From Lumbricus terrestris (lineage: Eukaryota; Annelida; Clitellata; Crassiclitellata; Lumbricidae), in the NCBI GenBank assembly GCA_949752735.1, contig OX457037.1, forward strand, positions 40,258,996-40,322,995: a DNA stretch of 64,000 bases, given 5' to 3'. The notes below the pieces were generated by a model. The model was not told where the DNA came from and did not search any database. It saw only the letters and a list, made by a program, of their open reading frames with translations. Position numbers and translations under genes: made by a program. This document shows positions 30,561-42,400 of this stretch, piece by piece. How positions within the stretch are numbered: position 1 is the stretch's first letter; each line of letters opens with the position of its first letter.

Positions 30561-30744
30561 CGAATATATCTCAAGATACCTATCACTAATGTCACAAGCA
30601 CCAGTACTTAGCTCTCAAGTATATGTACCTAAAACAGTAACCAAGTTTTAGTTGAGAGCAAGTGCCAAGTGCTTCAACTATGGATAACTGCATTCAGGTA
30701 TGCATTTAGACACTGCAGGTGAATATGCTATTAACCATTTAACA

Positions 30745-30945
30745 AACACAATGCAGTCGTTCCTTCTCTGTGGTTGGTTCAACAACCTGGAACAAGCTTC
30801 CCTCGACTATGCAACACCTCCCAAACTCTTCTCAGTTTCACAAACTGTTGAAGACGGTTTTTTGCTTCCTCTCGGCCGGGAGCGCCTCTGTGTAGGTATA
30901 TTGAAGGGGCACTATATAAATTCTGATTTATTGATTGATTGAAAC
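30745..30945 (+). pseudogene. LINE C-terminal end whose 3' tail is shared with local SINEs
   Basis: One frame reads RSFSVVGSTTWNKLPSTMQ, then SSQFHKLLKTVF, a LINE ORF2 C-terminus. The 3' sequence CCGGGAGCGCCTCTGTGTAG followed by TTGAAGGGGCACTATA and (TTGA)n closely matches the 3' end of the SINEs at 33463-33690 and 47924-48150. Sharing of a 3' end is how many SINEs borrow a partner LINE's retrotransposition machinery. Confidence 0.7.
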
Positions 30946-31159
30946 TGCAAGAACATCAATTCTCTTCACTTTATGCAGGCATCTGAAAGTGTCAGGGTAC
31001 AACAAATTGAGAACAATTCAAGTTACTGTTAGTTATACTAACAGTTTGCTGCATATATGATAAGCCATTATACAGCATAAATATGTATTCTGAAGAAAAC
31101 CTTCTCCAAACCTCCCACAAAATTGTCCTCCTTAAAACAAAAACTTCTGCCTACAGATT

Positions 31160-32114
31160 CACCTGGTCACCTGGTGCCGTCAGCTCTTGGAGCTCTGGCG
31201 ATATTCTTGATGTATCCTCTCCAGTGTCCCCTCTCTCTTGTTGCCTCTCTCAGCTCCTCCAAGTTCATGCCAGACTTTTCCTGTACCTCATCCAACCATC
31301 TCTTCCTTGGTCTTCCGCGTCTCCTCCTTCCCTCACCGCATGCCGTCATCAGCTCCTTCTCCAAACCGTTAGATCTCATCACATGGCCGAAGTAGCTCAA
31401 TTTCCTCCAAGTCGCTGTTTGCTGTAGTGTCTCATCTCTCTCTATTCCGAGCTCCTCACGCACCGATTCGTTAGTTCTCTTCTCCGTCCATGAAATCCTT
31501 AACATTTTTCTCCAAATCCACATCTCGCACGCGTTGATTTTCTTTTCCATATCCAGTGTCTTTGTCCATGTTTCGCATCCATATAGGACGACCGGGAAGA
31601 TCAGTGCTCTTACCAGTCTTTTCTTTGTTTCCCTGCTCACATATTTATCTTTCCAAATATTTCCCAGACCGTTCATTGCCGTTTTTCCCATTGATACCCT
31701 CCGCCTTATTTCCATATCACATCTTCCCTCCTTCTCTAACATAGATCCCAGGAATGTGAAGCTCGATACTACCTCTATCGTTTCTCCATCCACCTCAAAG
31801 TTTTCCCATGTTGCAGTTGTCATAACTTTTGTTTTCTTTACATTGAAGTATAGTCCCGCCTTTTCGCTTTCCATCCTGACTCTTCTTATTAACTCGGCCA
31901 GGTCGTCCTTCTTACCCGCCAATAATGTCGTATCATCAGCGTACCTCAAATTATTCAGTATTTTCCCCGCTATCCTTACCCCCTCTGTTGCCTCCTCCAA
32001 TCCAGCCCTCCTCATAATTCTCTCGGCATACAGATTGAACAGGAAAGGGGACAAAATGCACCCCTGCCTCACTCCTTTCCTTATTTTAAATTTCTCTGTG
32101 TCTCCATTTCTCTG
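31160..32114 (-). pseudogene. RTE/BovB-like LINE, 5'-truncated, with target duplication
   Basis: The minus-strand frame (32114 to 31167) reads VRQGCILSPFLFNLYAE, then NLRYADDTTLLA, GLYFNVKKTKVM, FTFLGSMLEKEG, GCETWTKT, YFGHVMR and GRRRRGRPRKRWLDE. These are the catalytic core (YADD), thumb and C-terminal region of an RTE-type reverse transcriptase. The N-terminal half and endonuclease are missing. A 12-bp direct repeat TGCCTACAGATT flanks it (31148-31159 and 32115-32126), marking one retrotransposition event. Only 7 bases follow the stop, ending in repeated CCAGGTGA units, as in RTE elements with very short 3' UTRs. The frame is uninterrupted, so the insertion is young. Confidence 0.9.
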
Positions 32115-32289
32115 TGCCTACAGATTAAGTAGCTAAATAAATGCACAGGCATATATCTTTTATGCAGCATAAAAATCCCTATCTATAATGCAGGATAAAA
32201 ATCCCAAAACAAAAAGCATCTAATTATAACAATAACAAAAGTACATCACATATAAAATGAAAGCTATGAACGTGTGATTTATTGACAAA

Positions 32290-32345
32290 ATCTTCCTTTG
32301 GCGGCTGACTATCCGTGCCTCAGATTCACATTAAGAATAATAATA
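32290..32345 (+). repeat. LINE 3' tail, second copy
   Basis: TCTTCCTTTGGCGGCTGACT and CCGTGCCTCAGATTCAC match the 3' UTR at 27825-27865, and the copy ends in AATAATAATAA. It is a very short, heavily 5'-truncated insertion. Confidence 0.6.
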
Positions 32346-32665
32346 ACACAAACACACTTGGAAAGAGCAAATGTACATACCTGAAACATAATTAATCAAA
32401 TGCAAGCATAATACATATATGTTCAATTAACTTAACATGATCTCCTGTGATCATAATTGATACAAATATTCAGAATCATTTAACACATAAACAAGCCTAC
32501 TTCATATTGAGCAGGAAATAAATTCTTTAAAAAAAATAACAACTCCACAAATATGCAAAACTAAACTCAGTCCTCACATGGCAGACCAAAATATCTATTT
32601 AAAAATAAAATACTTTCCACAACAAAACAACTCGACAGTAGCAGAAAATTTTAAATCCATGTTTT
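32346..32665 (-). other. Downstream flank of LSM1
   Basis: AT-rich sequence that should contain the LSM1 3' UTR (minus strand); no second gene. The AATAAA-type hexamer could not be placed with certainty. Confidence 0.4.
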
Positions 32666-35600
32666 TCAGAAGAAGTCATCCTGTAATGGATCTGGTCGAA
32701 CATAGATTGCTCCTCTGTCTCTGAAGACTTTCCGCTTCAATTCATCTTCAACTTTCAGTGCCACTTTCTCCTGTTCTTGCAACTGAAGTATCTCGACAAT
32801 AGAGACTTTGGCAAGTTCAACACTGCACACTTTTGCTTTATCCTAGCAAATAAAACAACATACAAAACTTAAAGGAATCTTTACTATGTCACACCACATG
32901 AAAACCACAAATTCTGAATCTTGATAAACTGTTTTAAATCAATGCCTTAATATGATGCTGCTATAGCATTTATTGCCTAATCCAAAACCTCATAAACAAT
33001 TTCATAGCTAAGAACCATTGCAACACATAGTGCATCTATTTAATGGCCACTCTAGTGTGATTGAAGACCTTTAGGAACTACATCACTGATATTAGCTACT
33101 CTTCAATATTTAAAACACTAAGAGACACGATCCGAAGATCCTTTAACTGCATGAAGATAATGAAATGATTTAAAGAGCATAGGTAGGTTATGTGCCTATT
33201 TCTTGATAGATTAGTTATGAATCAAGACAGTGAGTTTTTGAATGCTGAGAGCCTGCAAAGTAGACTTGGCGAAAACAGTAGGCCTATCAAGCGAGATGTA
33301 GCAAACAGAATGATATCATGCCTAGCATTGCCTACATGTAGTTTCGCATAAATCACGAATATTCCCGATATCAGATATATTTAATAAAACGAGACCTAAG
33401 TCTAAGTGCCAGATGTCAATACTTGAATCAGATGACCACTGACATGTAGAAAGAGAAATTAGAGGCGCTGTGGTGTAGTGGGTATGTTCGTCGCCTTGCA
33501 GCCAAAGGGTTGCAGGTTCGAATCCACCTCAAGTCGCCGCGTAGAGACCTTGGGCAAGTCTTTCACTCGCAATTGTCAGCGCTTCGGCGTGAAACTCCGA
33601 TGTAGTGTCCGCTCTGTAGTCGGGAGCGCCTCTGAGTAGGGAGCTTGAAGGGGTGCTATAACAAGTGCACATACAAACAATAACAAGCAATGCACAGGTA
33701 TATGAGTAATATCCCTCCTAACAGCATATTAGATGCCCTCAAGCACTCTTACAATCTCGCCAAGCAGAAGAACATTCTCTCCACGTATCAGAAACACTCC
33801 TCTTGGCAAATCTCCATACTTCTTTCCAACATGAATTCTCTCCAGAGTCTCGTGTAGAACAAGGTTGGCTGCAATGAATCATAAAAATCAATAACTGGAG
33901 CAGTTAAACAGATCTATGCCACTGAAATCATGATTAATCATGATCTGTTGCTAAAATCCTCGAAATGAATGAATGAATAATAGCACATTAATCTGAAATT
34001 TTAAAAATCAGATGTCTATGCATTACATCTCTTGTGTTGAACATGTATGAAATAAATAGAAGTTCTAAAAGCTTCAATTTATTACAGGTCTAAACTGTCT
34101 TGAAATATGAAATAAGATCTGTTGCTAAAATCCTCCAAAATAAGAGACTTTGTTGGAGCATCTGTAAATATTACTACTTTTTATGTTCCAGCAGTTTTCA
34201 GAAAACATGGTAACGTTTAGTATAGTATGTGAGACGCCCTTGTAATGGCATGGCTGTATTACGGCGCCATAGAAATCGTCATTGCTATTATTATTATTAT
34301 TATGGACAGTTACGAATATTTTGGATCACAGAAATGAAAGTAAACAATAGACATAGCTAGACAGTGCAATGACTGTGACTTAATTAGTCTTCATTACACA
34401 AACCTCCATGGTTTCTCCAATGCACTAACCAAGAGTCAAGAACATGACTAGGTGTATATATTTTGACTATACTGACTCACATAATTTATGATAGTAACAA
34501 AATATGCATCCCAAGTTGAAAAATTAGCATCTTTTGCTATTGTAAAATGTAAATTGCTAGGCATCAATAAAGCAAGTGTTTCATAAGTTTGCTTTTTTAA
34601 TAACTGCTTGGACATTCAACAATATCTTTAGCTACAAATATATGCATATGCCAGCACACTGTACAGCCCATACAGAAATCATTCCCATAGTGCTACTATT
34701 TAAGTGCAATTATTTACTGTTAGCAAAACTATGACATCAAATCACTGTATCAATTATCACGCTTTGACTGATCACAACTTGGGCCTGGTTTAAACAAATT
34801 TATATCTGGACTTCATGATTCACCACTGATATATTTAATAAATCGTATCATGATCAATTAAAATATTATGGTGGCTAAAATCATGATCATCAAATTCAAA
34901 ATTAGTACACAACATTTCTTTACTTACCAAATTGATCAATGCTGCGAAGGTTGCCAACAAGCGTTCGTCCATCCCTCAAAACAACAAGCACCTGCTCTAG
35001 AAAAGCAAAACAAATCAGTTTCAGAGCATCTAAACCAGACTACCAGTGTTTCACAAGTTTGTCTTTTTAATAACTGAGCACTTGGACATCTAATGATGTC
35101 TTTTAGACAGGGCTTAAAGTGTGCCTGGACGGTCATGGACGGCGTCCATGCACTTATTTTAAAATCGGAACGCCGTCCTGCTACTTGTTGGCCAGCACTG
35201 ACTGGAAAGGTAAGGGGCGTCCAGGCACTTGTTTTGGAAAGGTAAGGGGCGTCCAGGCACTTATTTTTCCACACTTTAAGCACTGCTTTTAGATGTACTT
35301 AAAATGCGCTGGATACCTTATACATGTCTAGTAACATGATAAATAGATGCATCACTGTAGGATTTTATGGATGGTATCCCAGAGTCATGACTGTCACTCC
35401 ATGTGTACTTGCTATTTCTGCCAGTAAGTGCTGTATCTAGGGTTTATGAACCTTTAAGGGACCTACAAAGTCTGAAAATAAGATATTTAAAAAATAAGTT
35501 CAATTTTTGAATTTGGCATGATGAAGTCAATAAATAAATTGAATGCATAATTACGCATATCGCTTGGTTGGTTAGCAGCTGGAGTTTATGAATGTAAGGG

Positions 35601-35914
35601 TACGTAGGCATATGTATACCTGCAGCCTGGAAAACGAAGGGGCGCACAGGCAATTATTTTTCTAAACTAAGCACCGCCACTGCACTGTAAACGATTTTTT
35701 AACGCGACAGGGCGAACAACACAAAGCAGTGCAGGAGTAGTAGCGTTAAGTAGTACGTACCGACTATGCATTTAAACCTTCAATTCATCAATAATTACTA
35801 TTTTAAAAGAACTGGCGAATTTGAGTTCAATTAAAATTCGAAATGTATTTGAGCCGTGAACCTACTATCAACATCTTCGATGAGGCAGGCTGTTCCTGGA
35901 TAATAGTTGGTCAT
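32666..35914 (-). CDS. LSM1: LSM1, U6 snRNA-associated Sm-like protein, 4 exons
   Basis: LSM1 is the defining subunit of the cytoplasmic LSM1-7 ring, which binds oligoadenylated mRNA 3' ends with PAT1 and promotes decapping in P-bodies. Coding exons in transcript order are 35914-35866, 34996-34928, 33868-33753 and 32842-32666; all junctions are GT-AG and they join to 411 nt, 136 aa, near the usual ~133. The N-terminus NYYPGTACLIEDVD is typical. Sm1 (VLVVLRDGRTLVGNLRSIDQ, about 18-38, continuing NLVLHETLERI) and Sm2 (GVFLIRGENVLLLGEI, about 63-78) are intact. The C-terminal helix (VSIVEILQLQEQEKV...RDRGAIYVRPD) is the LSM1-specific tail. The start ATG lies 565 bp from the GH3 gene start, arranged divergently, so a shared promoter region is likely. 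Confidence 0.95.
33463..33690 (+). repeat. tRNA-derived SINE, copy 1
   Basis: The head has A-box-like GCTGTGGTGTAGTGGGTATG and B box GGTTCGAATCC (33515-33525). The body ends GTCGGGAGCGCCTCTGAGTA, then GAAGGGGTGCTATAAC. The same unit occurs at 47924-48150, and its tail matches the LINE 3' end at 30870-30945. It sits in an LSM1 intron, antisense to the gene. Confidence 0.85.
34225..34310 (+). repeat. LINE/SINE 3' tail ending in (ATT)n
   Basis: CGCCCTTGTAATGGCATGGC, then CGCCATAGAAATCGTCATTG and an ATT run. Relatives lie at 22027-22105 and 37205-37275. It lies in an LSM1 intron. Confidence 0.55.
35108..35285. mobile_element. hAT-type MITE (178 bp) with 8-bp duplication
   Basis: The direct repeat CTTTTAGA flanks it (35100-35107 and 35286-35293). 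The ends are CAGGGCTTAAAGTGTG and, inward from the right, CAGTGCTTAAAGTGTG (CAGNG fits YARNG). The inside holds repeated GTCCAGGCACTT and AAGGGGCGTCC words. Partial relatives occur at 35632-35690 and 49279-49415. Inserted in LSM1 intron 1. Confidence 0.88.
35294..35865 (-). other. LSM1 intron 1 remainder
   Basis: AT-rich intron with a short remnant at about 35632-35690 (GCGCACAGGCAATTATTTT, CTAAGCACCGCCACTG) that resembles the right end of the MITE at 35108-35285. Nothing else was seen. Confidence 0.45.
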
Positions 35915-36478
35915 TTTAAGAAATCGGGTGTCAGAGTAGTTGCGCAAAATGGTAAACGTCAACTATGAAATTAAATTGAAAATAAACTTCTGAATCTCAA
36001 TATTTCCCTCGATTTCTCTTTAAATGACCCACGAGACCCCGCGCCATGTCTACAGATCTCGTCTTCAACATGGAGATATCGGAGAATGGTTGTCTTATAG
36101 CGCCGTGATTTGTAAAACGCTTATCTCCTAAATGTTTGGACGCAAATTCGAAAAGTCTGTATAACTCATTCAACTTTTTCACATTTTTAAAATTAGTTAT
36201 ACTGTGCTATTATTATGAGGTCTGTTGAACGCACAATATATGATGAACTCAGAAGATCGTGAAGACACAAAGTTACAATATCAGTGGTCAGTGGAACGCA
36301 GCATGTGGCTTACGAACGTCACATGACCAGAGCATATGACCCGCGTGCTCTGAAGATCAGCTTTGTTTACAAAATGTCCATAGTGCTGTTTGTATAGTAG
36401 GCTTTTAACTTAAGAGTGGCCTATTTAAGTAAGACACATGCAGCCAGTTTGTGTTCATGCACAACTGAACTAATCAAG
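35915..36478. promoter_or_regulatory. Divergent intergenic region between LSM1 and the GH3 gene
   Basis: The 564 bp between the two start codons should contain both promoters. No TATA box at a convincing distance was found. A minus-strand open frame at 35997-36182 encodes 61 aa (starts MKKLNELYRLFEFASKHLG, ends LVGHLKRNRGKY). It lies directly upstream of LSM1 and reads the same way, but I recognise no family for it. It may be a chance frame or an upstream peptide. Confidence 0.5.
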
Positions 36479-39400
36479 ATGGTTTTGCTTGCGGCTGTAT
36501 TATGCGTCTTTACCGTATTGCCAATCGAGGCGGAAAAGCTCTTTTTCCATGACGAACATCACTGGAGAATAAGGGAAGAACCGGAAAACGCAGCGACGTA
36601 TCCATTTCAAGATCCAAAACTACCCTGGGACCAGAGAGTCGACGATTTGGTTTCTAGGCTCAGTCTTGAAGAAATCGTACCTCAGACTCAGGCTGGATAT
36701 TGGGGAAAACCGCCGCCATCAATTCCTAGGTTAAACATCAAGCCTTATATCTGGATCACGGAATGTCTCCATGGTGATTCCCACACACATGGCACTGCGT
36801 TTCCTCAGTCCATTGGATTGGCAGCGTCATTCAGGTAATCAGCACTACACAATGACTGCTTAATTGTTTGATTCACAGAATAACATAATAACTGTAAGAA
36901 TAAGTCTGCCCTCTGCAGCATCTATAGCATTCACAGGACTCGGTGCAACAGTGCAGCAACATACCCTCACCTTGTTCTGCCTTGTATTGTTTGGCTAATG
37001 CTCTAATCTCCAGCAGTCTTGACTACTACAATTTGCATCACACAGACATCTTGAAGAGCTCTATCTTAATAGCTTTGTAATCAGAACTATTACTAAAACT
37101 CCTTGCATTTCTCGATCACTACATAGCCACTCGACCATGACTTGCACCGATTACATTTAATTTCTTACAATTTTCTTTAATAATTTTTTTCCTCTCATTG
37201 TAGCTGCTTGTAAGGCACCCTTGTAATGGCATGGTTGTGTTACAGCACCATTTAAATGGCCATGATTATAATTAATTCTTTGGGGTGTTATGCGATGTTC
37301 TTTTCAGTTAAAACGAGTAATGTATTAATTTCTTTAGTATACTGTCGACCCAACTTGCCCTCCTGGTAAGTTGTCAGTCCCGTATCTTCCTCAAGAGTGC
37401 ATTTCTCTTGCTGTGGATAACATCCTTTGTCTTAACCCTGACACCTTACAAAGAGTGAATCCCAGCTCCAGATTTTGTGTCTTTTTAATCTATTCCTTTT
37501 TTCTATTCCTTTCATATATGCCCATTTCATCCTAGTCCGCTAATCTGTTCATCTCTTCGTTCCCTGCCACCTCATTCCAGCTTCAAGTCTCTGTGCCGCA
37601 TGACAGAGCTCCACAGCTGCTCAAGATTACCTTACTGGTTGTCTGTAGGGAACAGCTGAGCTATTGATTCATATAATGAGCTACATCTTCAGTCAGTCTA
37701 CAATGCTCTACATATTTTGTATTCGTTAAAAGTTGATTATTCTTTGCTTATTAAATCGTTAATATAATGTCCCATTATTTATATATTGTCATGTCACACA
37801 CTTCCGTAATAAGCATATATAATTATATATGGAATAAAATGCTTTCAAGAGCCAAGAATTCAAAAAGCAGTTAAATAATGATTTTTTCTTGTTTCCAGTC
37901 CTGATTTGATTTACAACATAGCTGAGGCGACATCGTATGAAGTTCGAGCTCACTGGAATAAGTATAGCAAGCAAGGAGTGTACACACCTTTTGTGGGATT
38001 GAGTTGCTTCAGTCCAGTCATTAACATCATGAGACATCCTCTGTGGGGCAGAAACCAGGTAATTAGTTCTGTTTCCATAATCTTACCTGATCATATTCTC
38101 TCAGTTTTACAATGACACAATAATTGTGTTTGAGTCAGCTTAAGAAGGCTAGAGTTCAAATCCCAGCTAATACAGAATGAAACTTCATTATTTACATATC
38201 AGTAGCCCTGTTTGGCAAATTTGACTATTTTAAAAGTGAGTTCAGTGACTACTATGTAGCCCAGAAGTACCGTACTGTCTGCCTTGTGATTTAAAGATTG
38301 TGAGTTTGAGCGTTCTGACTGCATTCTGTGTAATAGTCTTGGGTAAGTTGTTTGTTAAAGATTGCCTCTCTCATCCTCTCTCAGCAGCAGAATTGTTGTC
38401 CACTTTGACTGGAGGTCAAAGATCCTTGTGCAGCTCCATGAGCTGTGAAAAACTCATTTAGCAGCTGGTGGTTAAAATCTGAGATTGCCTTGGTAGTGCT
38501 GTCACTTCATGAGTAACCTGTGTTATTACCATATTATAGTTCCTGATCATTGAAAGAGGCTAATGTTCTATTAAAGATGTAAATGATCCCAACCTTAATG
38601 TTGACCATTTTATTCTGTTTTAATTTATTATTGTTAGTGTGCTGTAATTTCTTTTGATTGTTTTCTATTGTATAACATCAGTGCCTAGGACATAACTTGG
38701 TCAGCAAAACTTGATCACCTGTCAGTTCTAGTGGAAAAGATTGATGTATCTTTCATTAGGGGCAGGTCTCTGTTTACTTTTTTTGACTCTTTGGCAATGA
38801 GTTGCACTAGCTTCTCATGTATTTTAGCACACACGTGTTGTTAAAGGGTTAAGTATTTTCAATTTGCATAGAATGATGACTGGATAGTCCATGCATGAAA
38901 AATTACCTTTTCTTTCAATGGTATTCTAGTCATGGAAGGATATGATTTAAGACAGAAATGCTTTTTAAAGGTGTAATGAGATTTTACTGTAATGATGCAG
39001 TATGTTTTTGCAGGAAACATATGGAGAGGACCCATACCTTGCTGGAAAACTTGTCCAGGGTTTTGTTCGTGGTCTTCAAGGCAATCATACTCGTTATGTG
39101 CGTGCGAATGCTGGCTGCAAACATTTTGATGTTCATGGTGGACCCGAGAACATACCAGTTAGAAGGGAAAGCTTTGATGCTAAAGTTAGTGGCATGCTTC
39201 ATATTATATATGTTACGATATGACAGCAATTAATATTTTTCAAAATAATTGTTTTAGTTATTGTAGTGTATTGTATTTGACCATTTATAAAGTGCTTCTC
39301 TCAGCAAGAACCTTTCAGAAGTACTAACAGTGTGAGCCACGTCGAGAGTATAGGTGGGATTTGAGATGAGAGTATGCTGAAGAAAGACTACTAGAGAGGA

Positions 39401-42400
39401 TGATGGAGTGAACTGATGTAAAAGTCCATTCCATATGGTGGAACCTATGCAGGTGAAGGATCAGTTCTTTTATGACAGAGCTAGTGAATTTGTGTTGAAG
39501 TAAGGTACAGTATTTTAGACATGATTTTGTCAAATTTGTTTTAAACTGAAAATTAAAAAATGTTCAACTGGTACGATCTGTATTATGTTATTGGATATTC
39601 TTAGGTGTCAATGAGAGACTGGAGAATGACATTCCTTCCTCAGTTCAAGATGTGCGTTGAGGCCGGAACGTACAGTTTGATGTGCAGCTTTAACAGGTAG
39701 ACTTCAACCTAACACATATTTCCATTAGGACATGGTAACTAAAGAGATAAATAGATGGATGTTAGATACCCATTTGGTCAACATTTGGTATCTTTTTGCA
39801 TTCTTACTTTTTAACCTGAAAGTTTCCATTCCAGTGTGCAAATGTATTTTTTTTAATGTCATAACACAACATTTTATTTGGTAAGCCAACATCATACAGG
39901 TCGTAATTACATTGTGATATTCAAGTTGTATCAGTTTATGCAGGAAGCCCAAAAAGGGCCAAAGGTCCCGCTAGCCAGGGCCATCTGAGAGCATTAGGTT
40001 GGAAGATGTATCTCGGCCAACTGTAATAAGCAATTGAACAGTAAAATTCTTAACTATCACAATTACCGTATTTTCGCGAATATAACACGCACACGGGTAT
40101 AACACGCACCCGAATATAACACGCTAGTTTTTGCGATTTGAGTAAAAATTGAATTATATAGCACGCACCCGACTATAAGACGCATTCTCATGCCTCCATC
40201 CGCGCTAGTACTCGAACGTGCACGCTAACGTTAATGTTACTCTAGCCTTATATAATTTATGACTGCATAGAGTCGTAGCTGGTTCAATTATACACAACTT
40301 AAAATCATATATTGATAAACAAATCGTTTTGCTAAAATTAACATTTCAATAGTCAACCATATATATAATTTTCTATATAAATATAAAAACTTGTAAGTGG
40401 AAATTATCGTGTTCCTGGTTCTTTAGCCTACTTGCAGCTTCACAAAGTAAGGTCATCGTCGTTTAAGGATTTGTAGCATTAGTGCAGTGAATAATGAGTA
40501 GTCTTGATAAAAACCGGTTAAATGTATTTTGGCGAATTTCGGTATGCGCTCAGTGTAGCATTATTTTTCTATCAATCGAATATAATTGAAGTTATATTGA
40601 TGCAAAAATTCTTTTAATCAATCCCACTTCCATATCATATCCTTAATTAACAAGCTTAAACTATCGTACTATGGGGTAATGACGGGCGTAGGTTACACTT
40701 AGCAGCTTAGTACCGGCGTTAGCTGCTCTTATAATGACGGTCTTGACCTAGGAAATAAAAAATATATCAAATTTTACGTAATTTAGACCAAGATAATATA
40801 AGTAGGCACATATATAAGTGGAAGATATATTTAAAATCTGAACCTACGCGCTTTATTTAACAATGAAAACGGACATCTTCACGCACATGTGACTGATCCA
40901 ATATGGCCGCCAGCGCGAAGGGATGAATTGGCTAATAAACTCGCGATTTCCTTATAGAATTAGGTTCAAATGTTGACAGTTTCGACAAATCTGGCCATTA
41001 ATAATTGTTTTATATAGCAAGTGACGAAAATAAACTATGTTTGCCTAAAGGAAATCCTGATTTTGACACGAGTTCTCAAAGGGCATTCACCGCAATTGGC
41101 ATCTGTTGCTAAACGGGAAGTGGGTTGACAATATTTGGTGTCTGGCAAGCTAGCCTGGAAAATTGAACTTAATTTTTGATGCCATTGACAATATTTACAT
41201 TTGTGATATGGAGAGGCAGCAGAGGACACTGAAAAGGAAGTTTAACTGGGCTGTTTAAAAATCGCAAAATTATGCGCTATATAAATCGAAACACCTAATT
41301 TTCTTAGCTTCATACCTAACGAGGAGCAAGCGATAATACAAAATACTGCATGTGTAAATTTATTTACTGCTTTATTGAAAACAACAGGCAATTGCAATTT
41401 ATTTATAGTAATATTTAACTTTTGTATTTAAGGTAAAATCATAATTTGTTAAATTTTAAATTGTAACTTTCCGCGTCTTTGATATTTCTATAATAATAAC
41501 AAGCGAACTGAAATCGGACTTCATGTCCTATCGATTTTGTTGACGTCCATGTCTCCGTATTGTCAGAAAAACACCTTTTACCGTAGTTTTTGACCATGAC
41601 CTGAAAATAATCTGGCACAAAATTTGACTATGTAAAAAATAATTTGTATAAGACGCCCCCGAGTATACCACGCGGGTAGGGTGCGTGGTTTGTAAAACTT
41701 TGTATAACCCGCGTGTTATATTCGCGAAAATACGGTATTATTTTGTTATTAGAAACTGAAAGAACTAGAATAAACAAGGTATAAGAAATGCAAACGTTTA
41801 TATCTCAATTACAAAATACAATTATAATCTTAATTACACAAATGCACTTTTGAGGCCATTGTCATTTTAAGTCTCATATAATAGAGTTCAAAGGTAGGTT
41901 GACATGCATTGATAAAGCACAAGAAGGGTGTGACCTGTCACTGACTGATCCCTTTGACCTGTTAGATCCTATTTCCTTTGCCACATTGTTAATTGTTTGT
42001 AATTAGATAATTAGTCTATTGGCGTTGCAGGATTTGATGTCTCTCGTTCCACATATCAGCTTCTTATAAACAAAGGATTTGTTACTTGACTATTGCATGA
42101 TGTTCAATAAAACCGAAATCAAGATGAGAAAATGAAGTTTTTATAGTCTTCTGAATTTAAATTAACTTGCCATCTTTTCACCTTCAGTTTCAAAACTCAT
42201 GGATTGCACAGTGCACATGGCAGGAAAGTTTGGATTTCACGTAAACATGTACAATTGATGTTAAATCAATATTTTAAATAGATGTTCTCATTCTAGCATC
42301 AACGGCGTGCCAGCCTGTGCCAATCAACAACTCCTGACGAACATAACTCGTAACGAATGGGGCTTCAACGGTTACATCGTCAGTGACGCTGGTGCCATTT

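Noticed and set aside
31534..32136. Plus-strand 200-codon ORF
   Set aside because: It is the antisense shadow of the RTE-like reverse transcriptase on the minus strand.
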